Part shown: one piece after another, positions 1 through 5,709 of the stretch | Position numbering within the stretch: position 1 is the first letter of the stretch | Layout of the letters: every line of letters begins with the position of its first letter | DNA from: an uncultured Eubacteriales bacterium | Lineage (GTDB): Bacteria > Bacillota > Clostridia > Christensenellales > Aristaeellaceae | Reading direction: 5' to 3' | DNA: 5,709 nt | NCBI GenBank assembly: GCA_902782795.1 | Contig: CACZOT010000408.1 | Span: forward strand, 1 to 5,709 | Program-made: the position numbers and the translations under genes | The notes under the pieces: model-generated | Seen by the model: only the letters and a program-made list of their open reading frames with translations | Database searches by the model: none | Told to the model about the DNA's origin: nothing

Positions 1-1
1 C

Positions 2-1018
2 AATTTGCTGGCCCAGCTCCGGGATCCGCTGGAGCTGGCGAAATCCTTCATCGGATGGTGCGCAGGAAGCTTTATCAACCTGTCCACCATCGCGGAGGAA
101 GTGCTCACCGAGCGGCAGGCGCTGGCGCTGGGCCTAGTCGCGTTGGGATTCTACCTGGTGAGCGCCATTCTCTACTTCACAAGCAGGATGTACAAAAAAA
201 CGTATCTTCCTGTGTTCCTGATGGGATATTCCTTCGTCTGCTGGGGAGAGATCCTCGTCGGGCGTCCGCTGGGTTGGAACCACACCCTGCAATCCTGGTA
301 TACGATCCACGAAAAGCTCCTCCCTATCGGCGCTGTCCTGATCTACGCATACGCTCTCTCCAAAAAACGCGTTCCCGCCCGTCAGGCGCCCTACGCGCTC
401 CTCTCGATGGGGCTGGCGATCCTGGTTTGTTTCGGGTCCACGCTGGGGCTGATCAACCAGTTCGAGCGGGCCCTGTACGCGAAGGCCTGGAACGAATCCA
501 AAGTGAAATACCTTTTCGTCAAGGATCCGGAGGATATGCCGGTCGGAGAGGACGGAATGACGCCGCTCCTGAACACGAAAGATCTGACGATGCGCTCCAT
601 CTCCTATATGCGCGAACACAAATTCAATGTGTACCGCCTCGAGTCGTATTACGAGGATATCCACCATCTCTATTCCGTCGGATCCACCAAGGCCACCTGT
701 CACTTCAGCAGCGGGGTCTACGACGATTTCTGGGTGGGTTCCGAGGCGCAGATCGAGATCAAGACCCTGGAATCCGGCGTTGTACACATCAAATTCTACA
801 ACCCCTTTGAGGAAATGGTGGGACGGGAAGGCACGATCCGCGTGGACAACCGCTCCTTCCAGTTCCAGATCGGCAGCGGGATGTTCGAAATGGAGATCTC
901 CTGCCCGGTGGATCAGGTCGTGACGGTCGCCTTCGATTTCACGGATTTCGCCGGGAAACTGTCCGACACCGACGACCGCACGCTTTCCGTCATTCTCAGT
1001 GACATCTTCGCAAAATAA
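2..1018 (+). CDS. C-terminal part of a multi-pass membrane protein, probably surface-polysaccharide synthesis (5' end outside window)
   Basis: The frame is open to the left edge, so the true start is probably upstream; a TTG at 5-7 is the first possible start inside the window, but no ribosome site can be judged for it. Numbering from that TTG, four hydrophobic segments lie near residues 38-58, 68-85, 104-118 and 130-150. A soluble tail of about 185 residues follows. The tail has a helical part (about 155-220) and then a beta-rich part. This contains a G-x-Y-x-D-x-W pattern (residues 237-243) followed by alternating hydrophobic strands. This resembles beta-sandwich tails I associate with polysaccharide-cluster membrane proteins (recollection, not a search). 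No catalytic motif is visible. The gene ends TAA 19 bases before rfbF, so the two are probably co-transcribed. A GT-C-type glycosyltransferase, a polysaccharide assembly protein or an acyl/phosphate-modifying membrane enzyme are all possible. Codon use looks less GC-biased than in the following genes. Confidence 0.75.
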   Translation, partial: NLLAQLRDPLELAKSFIGWCAGSFINLSTIAEEVLTERQALALGLVALGFYLVSAILYFTSRMYKKTYLPVFLMGYSFVCWGEILVGRPLGWNHTLQSWYTIHEKLLPIGAVLIYAYALSKKRVPARQAPYALLSMGLAILVCFGSTLGLINQFERALYAKAWNESKVKYLFVKDPEDMPVGEDGMTPLLNTKDLTMRSISYMREHKFNVYRLESYYEDIHHLYSVGSTKATCHFSSGVYDDFWVGSEAQIEIKTLESGVVHIKFYNPFEEMVGREGTIRVDNRSFQFQIGSGMFEMEISCPVDQVVTVAFDFTDFAGKLSDTDDRTLSVILSDIFAK

Positions 1019-1022
1019 CACC

Positions 1023-1028
1023 AAGGAG
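1023..1028 (+). promoter_or_regulatory. Ribosome binding site of rfbF
   Basis: AAGGAG lies 9 bases before the ATG at 1038. It selects this start over the in-frame GTG at 999, which lies inside the upstream gene and would add 13 residues that do not look like the family's N terminus. Confidence 0.85.
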
Positions 1029-1037
1029 ACAAACGCC

Positions 1038-1814
1038 ATGAAAGTCGTTCTCTTGGCCGGCGGGTTCGGCACGCGCATCAGCGAGGAGAGCCAGTTCAAG
1101 CCCAAGCCGATGATCGAGATCGGCGGGATGCCCATCCTCTGGCACATTATGAAGGGCTATTCCCACTTCGGGTATACGGATTTCATTATCTGCGCCGGGT
1201 ACAGGCAGCACGTCATCAAGGAATGGTTCGCGGACTATTTCCTGCACACGAGCGATATTACCTTCGATTTCACCCAGGGCAACCGCATGATCGTGCACGA
1301 TCAGCACGCCGAGCCCTGGCGCGTCACGGTGGTGGATACCGGGCTCAACACCATGACCGGCGGGCGCGTCAAGCGGGTGCGCAAGTACGTGGGCGACGAG
1401 CCCTTTATGCTCACCTACGGCGACGGCGTCTGTGACGTGGATATCAATAAGCTGGTCGCCTTCCATAAGAGCCACGGGAAGCTGGCCACGCTCACTTCCG
1501 TGACGCTCGAGCAGCAAAAGGGCGTGCTCGATATCGGCGGAGACAACGCCGTGCACTCCTTCCGCGAGAAGAGCGTCGGAGACGGCGCGCCCATCAACGC
1601 GGGCTTCATGGTCTTCGAGCCGGGCGTGTTCGAGTATCTCGAAGGCGACGAGACCGTCCTCGAGCGCGGGCCGCTGCAGCGCCTGGCCGCCGAGGGACAG
1701 CTGATGAGCTACTCCCATACGGGGTTCTGGCAGTGCATGGACACCATGCGGGAGAGAGACATGCTCGAAAAAATGTGGTATACTGGGAACGCTCCGTGGA
1801 AAGTGTGGGATTGA
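1038..1814 (+). CDS. rfbF: Glucose-1-phosphate cytidylyltransferase (CDP-glucose synthase)
   Basis: Catalyses CTP + alpha-D-glucose-1-phosphate to CDP-glucose + pyrophosphate in the cytoplasm, the first step to CDP-linked 3,6-dideoxyhexoses. The 258-residue protein matches the usual length (about 257) and looks collinear with Salmonella RfbF as I remember it. The nucleotide-binding loop LAGGFGTR is at residues 6-13, followed by the KPKPM segment at 21-25, which holds the catalytic lysine region. IGGMPILWHIMK follows directly. The metal-binding aspartate of TYGDGV is D129, and the second conserved aspartate is D235 in FWQCMDTMRE. The C terminus APWKVWD is also typical of RfbF. These features separate it from the RmlA and GalU families. 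It starts 19 bases after the membrane-protein gene and ends 2 bases before rfbG, so it is the first gene of a coupled rfbFGH block. Confidence 0.96.
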   Translation: MKVVLLAGGFGTRISEESQFKPKPMIEIGGMPILWHIMKGYSHFGYTDFIICAGYRQHVIKEWFADYFLHTSDITFDFTQGNRMIVHDQHAEPWRVTVVDTGLNTMTGGRVKRVRKYVGDEPFMLTYGDGVCDVDINKLVAFHKSHGKLATLTSVTLEQQKGVLDIGGDNAVHSFREKSVGDGAPINAGFMVFEPGVFEYLEGDETVLERGPLQRLAAEGQLMSYSHTGFWQCMDTMRERDMLEKMWYTGNAPWKVWD

Positions 1815-1816
1815 CG

Positions 1817-2887
1817 ATGGATATGCGCAAGATCTTGGAAGCCTGCCGGGGCAGGCGCGTGCTCGTGACCGGGCATACGGGCTTCAAGGGGAGCTGGCTG
1901 TGCCGCATCCTCACGGGCGCGGGCGCGCTCGTCACCGGCTACAGTCTGAACCCGCCGACCGAGCCGAACCTCTTCTCCCTGGCCGGGCTGGAGGGCCGCA
2001 TGGACAGCCGCATCGGCGATGTCCGCGATTATGAAGCCCTCAAGGCCCTTTTCGAGGAGACGCGGCCGGAGATCGTTCTGCACCTCGCCGCCCAGCCCAT
2101 CGTGCGGGACAGCTACAAGGACCCGCGCTACACCTACGAAACGAACGTCATGGGCACGGTGAACGTGCTCGAATGCGCGCGCCTCTGCCCGAGCGTGAAG
2201 AGCGTGCTCAACGTCACGACCGACAAGGTCTACCACAACAACGAGTGGTGCTGGGGCTACCGCGAGGACGAACCGCTGGACGGCTTCGACCCCTATTCCA
2301 ATTCCAAGAGCTGCTCGGAACTGGTGACGCACAGCTATAAAAACAGCTTCTTCGCCGACGGTCGCGCCGCCGTCTCCACGGCCCGCGCGGGCAACGTCAT
2401 CGGCGGAGGGGATTTCGCCAACGACCGCATCGTGCCGGATTGCGTGCGCGCCGTGGCCGCGGGGCGCACCATCGGCGTGCGCAACCCCTATTCCACGCGC
2501 CCCTACCAGCACGTGCTGGAGCCGCTTTTCGCCTATCTGATGATCGCCCTCCGGCAGCTCGAGGAGCCGGCGCTCCAGGGGTACTACAACGTCGGGCCGG
2601 ACGAGTGCGACTGCGTCACCACGGGCGAGCTGACCGGCCTCTTCTGCCGCCTCTGGGGAGACGGCGCCGCCTGGGAGAACCAGGCTGAGGAGAACGCCCC
2701 GCGCGAGGCGAATTACCTCAAGCTGGATTGTTCCAAGATCAAATCCGTCTTCGGGTGGCGGCCGCGGTGGCATATCGAAGACGCCGTCGGGCAGACCTGC
2801 CGCTTCAGCCGCGTCTGGCTGGAGGGCGGGGACATCCCCGCGGAGATGGACCGGGAGATCGACGCTTATATAATGGAGGAGAAATGA
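1817..2887 (+). CDS. rfbG: CDP-glucose 4,6-dehydratase
   Basis: An NAD-dependent enzyme of the extended short-chain dehydrogenase/reductase family. It converts CDP-glucose to CDP-4-keto-6-deoxy-D-glucose in the cytoplasm. The 356-residue product is of normal family length. The Rossmann motif reads TGHTGFKGSWL at residues 18-28; the GHTGFKGSWL form is characteristic of this enzyme. The active-site TDK is at 135-137 (in NVTTDKVY), and the YxxxK pair is Y160/K164 (in DPYSNSK). RAGNVIGGGDF and RPYQHVLEPL further on are typical of the substrate-binding half. I chose ATG 1817, only 2 bases after the rfbF stop. ATG 1823 (third codon) is an alternative. No strong Shine-Dalgarno sequence precedes either, so translation probably depends on ribosomes arriving from rfbF. 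The last codons overlap the rfbH start and also carry its ribosome site. Confidence 0.96.
   Translation: MDMRKILEACRGRRVLVTGHTGFKGSWLCRILTGAGALVTGYSLNPPTEPNLFSLAGLEGRMDSRIGDVRDYEALKALFEETRPEIVLHLAAQPIVRDSYKDPRYTYETNVMGTVNVLECARLCPSVKSVLNVTTDKVYHNNEWCWGYREDEPLDGFDPYSNSKSCSELVTHSYKNSFFADGRAAVSTARAGNVIGGGDFANDRIVPDCVRAVAAGRTIGVRNPYSTRPYQHVLEPLFAYLMIALRQLEEPALQGYYNVGPDECDCVTTGELTGLFCRLWGDGAAWENQAEENAPREANYLKLDCSKIKSVFGWRPRWHIEDAVGQTCRFSRVWLEGGDIPAEMDREIDAYIMEEK
2875..2881 (+). promoter_or_regulatory. Ribosome binding site of rfbH inside the end of rfbG
   Basis: GGAGGAG forms the last codons of rfbG just before the overlapping ATGA. Its GGAGG core is 4 bases from ATG 2884 and 10 bases from the in-frame ATG 2890. 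Its shifted AGGAG match is 2 and 8 bases away. Either ATG could be used; they differ by two residues (MT). Confidence 0.75.
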
Positions 2888-4230
2888 CCATGGCCAACTG
2901 GCGCAGCGAAGAAGAGGCCCGCGAGCAGATCAAGAGCCTCGTAGCGGAATACTACCACGATTTCAAGGAAAAGGCGGAGCCCTTCAAGCCCGGCGACAGG
3001 ATCGCCTACGCCTCGCGCGTCTTCGATGAGAAGGAGATGTGCTCCCTCACCGACGCCATGCTCGATTTCTGGCTCACCACGGGCCGGTTCGCCGATCAGT
3101 TCGAGCGTGAGTTCGCTCAGTGGATCGGCGTGAAATACGCCCATCTCGTCAACAGCGGTTCCTCCGCGAACCTCATCGCCTTCATGACGCTGACCGCCCC
3201 GGAGCTGGGCGAGAGGCAGATCCGCCGCGGGGACGAAGTCATCACCGTGGCCTGCGGCTTCCCCACCACAGTGACGCCCATCCTGCAGTACGGCGCCGTG
3301 CCGGTTTTCGTGGATGTGACCGTGCCCCAGTACAATATCGACGTGACCAGGCTCGAAGCGGCCCTCTCCCCCAAAACCAAGGCCGTCATGATCGCCCACA
3401 CGCTGGGCAACCCCTTCGACCTCAAGGCCGTGAAGGCCTTCTGTGAGAAGCACGGGCTTTGGCTGGTGGAGGACAACTGCGACGCGCTGGGCACCCGCTA
3501 TACCATCGACGGCGAGACGCGCTTCACCGGCGCCTGGGGCGATATCGGCACGAGCTCCTTCTACCCGCCTCACCACATGACCATGGGCGAGGGCGGCTGC
3601 GTGTACACCAACGATCCCAAGCTGCACCGCCTCATCCTCTCCTTCCGGGATTGGGGCCGCGATTGCATCTGCCCCTCCGGCCACGACAACTTCTGCGGCC
3701 ACCGCTTCGACGGCCAGTACGGCGAGCTCCCCAAGGGCTACGACCACAAGTACGTCTACAGCCACTTCGGCTACAACCTCAAGGTCACGGACCTCCAGGC
3801 TGCCATCGGCGTGGAGCAGCTCAAGAAATTTCCCTCCTTCATCGAGCGCCGCCGCCACAACTGGGCGCGTCTGCGCGCCGCTCTCGAAGGCGCTCAGGAC
3901 CGCCTGATCCTCCCCGAGCCCGCCGCGGGCAGCGAGCCCTCCTGGTTCGGCTTTATGATCAGCCTGCGCGAGGGCAGCGGCCTGGACCGCAACGCCGTGA
4001 CGCGCTTTATCGAGGAGCACAACATCCAGACGCGCCTGCTCTTCAGCGGCAATCTGATCAAGCACCCCTGCTTCGACGCCATCCGCGGCACGGACGCCTA
4101 TCGCGTCTCCGGAGGCCTGGAGAATACCGAGTTCATCATGAACAACTCCTTCTGGGTGGGCGTCTACCCCGGCATGACGGACGAAAAGCTGGACTACATG
4201 GCTTCCGTCATCCTCGAGGCCATTTCCTGA
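2884..4230 (+). CDS. rfbH: CDP-4-keto-6-deoxy-D-glucose 3-dehydrase (E1), PLP/PMP and [2Fe-2S] enzyme
   Basis: Removes the 3-hydroxyl of CDP-4-keto-6-deoxyglucose as the pyridoxamine-phosphate-dependent E1 component. In known systems it is re-reduced by a separate NADH-dependent flavin/iron-sulfur reductase (E3), which is not in this window. The 448-residue protein has the aminotransferase fold of the DegT/DnrJ/EryC1/StrS family. The usual PLP-binding lysine is replaced by histidine (H230, in SFYPPHHMTMGEGG), the known hallmark of E1 (H220 in the Yersinia enzyme). The cluster cysteines are C199, C261, C263 and C271. C-x-C-x7-C is as in known RfbH. The first gap is 61 residues, whereas I count 57 in the Salmonella sequence as I remember it; the extra four fall in the loop around TRYTIDGETRF. 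WLTTGRF, SGSSANL, GFPTTVTP and RDWGRDC match the family. It overlaps rfbG by 4 bases. ATG 2890 is an alternative start. Confidence 0.96.
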   Translation: MTMANWRSEEEAREQIKSLVAEYYHDFKEKAEPFKPGDRIAYASRVFDEKEMCSLTDAMLDFWLTTGRFADQFEREFAQWIGVKYAHLVNSGSSANLIAFMTLTAPELGERQIRRGDEVITVACGFPTTVTPILQYGAVPVFVDVTVPQYNIDVTRLEAALSPKTKAVMIAHTLGNPFDLKAVKAFCEKHGLWLVEDNCDALGTRYTIDGETRFTGAWGDIGTSSFYPPHHMTMGEGGCVYTNDPKLHRLILSFRDWGRDCICPSGHDNFCGHRFDGQYGELPKGYDHKYVYSHFGYNLKVTDLQAAIGVEQLKKFPSFIERRRHNWARLRAALEGAQDRLILPEPAAGSEPSWFGFMISLREGSGLDRNAVTRFIEEHNIQTRLLFSGNLIKHPCFDAIRGTDAYRVSGGLENTEFIMNNSFWVGVYPGMTDEKLDYMASVILEAIS

Positions 4231-4266
4231 GAAGCGCACAAGAGAAAAGAGAGGTCGGTTGGTTCT
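4231..4266 (+). other. Short intergenic gap with probable ribosome binding site
   Basis: This 36-base gap between rfbH and the fusion gene is the longest non-coding stretch in the window. It contains a purine-rich run with GAGAGG at 4249-4254, whose last base is 12 bases before the ATG at 4267, a somewhat long spacing. I see no hairpin plus T-run and no convincing -35/-10 pair. Read-through from rfbFGH is therefore the likely source of transcription. Confidence 0.5.
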
Positions 4267-5709
4267 ATGAAAGCGTTGATCCTCAACTCCGGCATGGGCA
4301 GCCGCATGGGCGTTCTCACTTCGGAGCACCCGAAGTGCATGGCGGAAATCTCCCGCACGGAGACCATCCTCAGCAGGCAGCTGCGCATGCTGGCCGAAGC
4401 CGGCGTGGACGAGGTGGTCATGACCACTGGGCTGTTCGACAGCGTGCTGGTCAATTATTGCCAGAGCCTGGATCTGCCCCTGCGCATCACCTATGTGAAA
4501 AACCCGATCTACCGGGAGACCAATTACATCTATTCGATTTATTGCGCCCGGGAGTTCCTCCACGACGATATCCTCCTCATGCACGGAGACCTGGTCTTCG
4601 AGAACTCCGTGTTCGACCAGGTGCTGGCCAGCCCCGTCAGCTGCATGACCGTCAGCACCACCCTTCCCCTGCCCGAGAAGGACTTCAAGGCCGTCATCCG
4701 CGATGGGAAGATCGTCCAGGTCGGCATCGAGTTCTTCAACGAGGCCGCGGCCGCGCAGCCCCTGTACAAGCTCCTGCGCGAGGATTGGGAGATCTGGCTG
4801 GGCGAGATCGTCCGCTACTGCGAGGCGGACCAGGTCAAGTGCTACGCGGAGAACGCCTTCAACGAGGTGTCCTCGCGCTGCTCCGTGATGCCGCTGGACG
4901 TGCAGGATCAGCTCTGCAGCGAGATCGACAACCCTCAGGACCTCGCCGTCGTTTCCGACCACCTGCAGAAGGTCGAGAACCGCACGGTCTATATGTGCTT
5001 CTCCACCGATATCCTCCACAGCGGCCATACCGCCATCATCCGCAAGGCGCAGCGGCTGGGCAAGGTGATCATCGGCGTCCTCTCGGACGAGGCCGTGGCC
5101 AGCTACAAGCGTTTCCCCCTGCTGCCCGCCTCCGAGCGAAAGGCCATGCTCGAGAGCCTGCGCGGCGTGTACCGCGTCGTGGAGCAGAAGACCCTCAGCT
5201 ACAAGGAGAACCTTCTCAAATACCGCCCGGATTTCGTCGTCCATGGAGACGATTGGCGCACCGGCTTCCAGCGCCCCGTGCGCGACGAGGTGACTTCCGT
5301 CCTCGCCGAATACGGCGGCCGCCTGGTGGAATTCCCCTATTCCAGCAGCAAGGATTTCGCCGAGCTCGACCGACGCTCCCGCATGGAGCTCTCCATGCCG
5401 GATATGCGCCGCCCCCGCCTGAAGAAGGCCCTGGCCATGAAGGAGACCATCACCGCCATGGAGGTCCACAGCGGCCTCACCGGCCTGATCGTGGAGAACA
5501 CCGTGGTCTACGAGCAGGGCGGCGCGCGCCAGTTCGACGCCATGTGGCTCAGCTCCCTGTGCGATTCCACCGCCAAGGGCAAGCCGGATATCGAGCGGGT
5601 GGATATGACCTCCCGCTTCCAGACCATCGACGATATCTGCGAAGTCACGACCAAGCCCATCATCTTCGACGGCGACACCGGCGGGCTCACCGAGCATTGC
5701 GTCTACACG
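4267..5709 (+). CDS. Three-domain fusion: nucleotidyltransferase + HxGH cytidylyltransferase-like + phosphoenolpyruvate mutase (3' end outside window)
   Basis: The first 481 residues are visible and the frame is open at the right edge. Domain 1 (about 1-230) is a sugar-nucleotidyltransferase/LicC-like fold: LNSGMGSRMG at 6-15, K23 in HPKCMAEI, HGDLVFE at 106-112 with metal-binding D108, ENAFNE at 195-200, and EIDN at 219-222 with D221. Domain 2 (about 240-365) is a cytidylyltransferase-like fold with HSGH at 251-254, ERK at 290-292 and HGDDW at 326-330. Domain 3 (from about 395) is the isocitrate-lyase-superfamily PEP mutase: MEVHSGLTGLIVE at 398-410, SSLCDSTAKGKPD ending at D441 (equivalent of D58 in mussel PEP mutase), and FDGDTGG with metal-binding D468/D470. 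The later EDK...K..NS region is beyond the edge. PEP mutase makes phosphonopyruvate, the first C-P bond step. The nucleotidyltransferase parts suggest CMP activation of a downstream phosphonate such as 2-aminoethylphosphonate. A full PEP mutase domain would bring the protein to roughly 680 residues (estimate). Phosphonopyruvate decarboxylase and transaminase genes would be expected downstream. Confidence 0.9.
   Translation, partial: MKALILNSGMGSRMGVLTSEHPKCMAEISRTETILSRQLRMLAEAGVDEVVMTTGLFDSVLVNYCQSLDLPLRITYVKNPIYRETNYIYSIYCAREFLHDDILLMHGDLVFENSVFDQVLASPVSCMTVSTTLPLPEKDFKAVIRDGKIVQVGIEFFNEAAAAQPLYKLLREDWEIWLGEIVRYCEADQVKCYAENAFNEVSSRCSVMPLDVQDQLCSEIDNPQDLAVVSDHLQKVENRTVYMCFSTDILHSGHTAIIRKAQRLGKVIIGVLSDEAVASYKRFPLLPASERKAMLESLRGVYRVVEQKTLSYKENLLKYRPDFVVHGDDWRTGFQRPVRDEVTSVLAEYGGRLVEFPYSSSKDFAELDRRSRMELSMPDMRRPRLKKALAMKETITAMEVHSGLTGLIVENTVVYEQGGARQFDAMWLSSLCDSTAKGKPDIERVDMTSRFQTIDDICEVTTKPIIFDGDTGGLTEHCVYT

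Noticed and set aside
55..810. Plus-strand open frame of 251 codons inside the first gene
   Set aside because: Its product is rich in Arg, Pro and Gly without motifs, and overlaps the frame that has clear membrane segments and ends properly before the rfbF ribosome site.
134..1147. Minus-strand open frame of 337 codons over the first gene and the rfbF start
   Set aside because: It is in codon register with the plus-strand membrane-protein gene, crosses the rfbF start, and has no recognisable motif.
996..1718. Minus-strand open frame of 240 codons over rfbF
   Set aside because: It is the codon-register complement of rfbF and has no recognisable motif or independent support.
1733..1816. Upstream ATG for rfbG at 1733, which would overlap rfbF by 82 bases
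   Set aside because: The added residues are an out-of-frame reading of the rfbF C terminus. The family N terminus and normal length fit ATG 1817.
1709..2773. Minus-strand open frame of 354 codons over rfbG
   Set aside because: It is the codon-register complement of rfbG. The sense strand carries a complete set of CDP-glucose dehydratase motifs.
2728..2883. Upstream start for rfbH at 2728 inside rfbG
   Set aside because: It adds 52 arginine-rich residues unlike RfbH. The ribosome site at 2875-2881 and homology support 2884 (or 2890).
3571..3576. Possible loss-of-function in an aminotransferase, because the PLP lysine is absent
   Set aside because: The His in place of Lys is the normal state in the RfbH E1 dehydrase, and the iron-sulfur cysteines are present. 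This is a functional specialisation, not a defect.
2866..5697. Long minus-strand open frame of 943 codons
   Set aside because: It lies fully over two well-identified plus-strand genes in exact codon register. Its translation is a low-complexity mix rich in A, G, V, D, H, E and L with no recognisable motif, as expected from the complement of GC-rich codons.

Overview
The window is a compact, single-direction (+ strand) stretch of a bacterial surface-polysaccharide gene cluster. It has five genes, both outer ones cut by the window edges, and almost no intergenic DNA. The DNA is GC-rich with strong G/C third-position preference. The last two genes use essentially no TTA, CTA or TCA codons. The sequence does not fix the taxon: the CDP-sugar genes occur in both Gram-negative and Gram-positive bacteria, and the fused phosphonate enzyme resembles proteins I associate with anaerobic, host-associated bacteria (inference).

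Layout: (1) 2-1018, the C-terminal part of a multi-pass membrane protein with a beta-rich soluble tail, probably a polysaccharide glycosyltransferase or assembly protein. (2) 1038-1814, glucose-1-phosphate cytidylyltransferase (rfbF). (3) 1817-2887, CDP-glucose 4,6-dehydratase (rfbG). (4) 2884-4230, CDP-4-keto-6-deoxy-D-glucose 3-dehydrase (rfbH). (5) 4267 to beyond the right edge, a three-part fusion: an N-terminal sugar-nucleotidyltransferase-like domain, a central HxGH cytidylyltransferase-like domain, and the start of a phosphoenolpyruvate (PEP) mutase domain.

How they work together: RfbF makes CDP-glucose from glucose-1-phosphate and CTP. RfbG converts it to CDP-4-keto-6-deoxyglucose. 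RfbH, with a flavin/iron-sulfur reductase partner not present here, removes the 3-hydroxyl. This leads to CDP-3,6-dideoxyhexoses (abequose, paratose, tyvelose or ascarylose type); the later enzymes that decide the final sugar lie outside the window. The fifth gene points to a second branch: PEP to phosphonopyruvate, then probably 2-aminoethylphosphonate (AEP) or a related phosphonate, activated as a CMP derivative for transfer to a surface glycan or lipid. The likely product is therefore a glycan carrying both a 3,6-dideoxyhexose and a phosphonate substituent. This last statement is inference from gene order.

Genes 2-4 are tightly coupled (2-nt gap, then a 4-nt ATGA overlap). No tRNA, rRNA, CRISPR array, insertion sequence, recognisable promoter or rho-independent terminator was seen. 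No non-coding stretch exceeds 36 bases.
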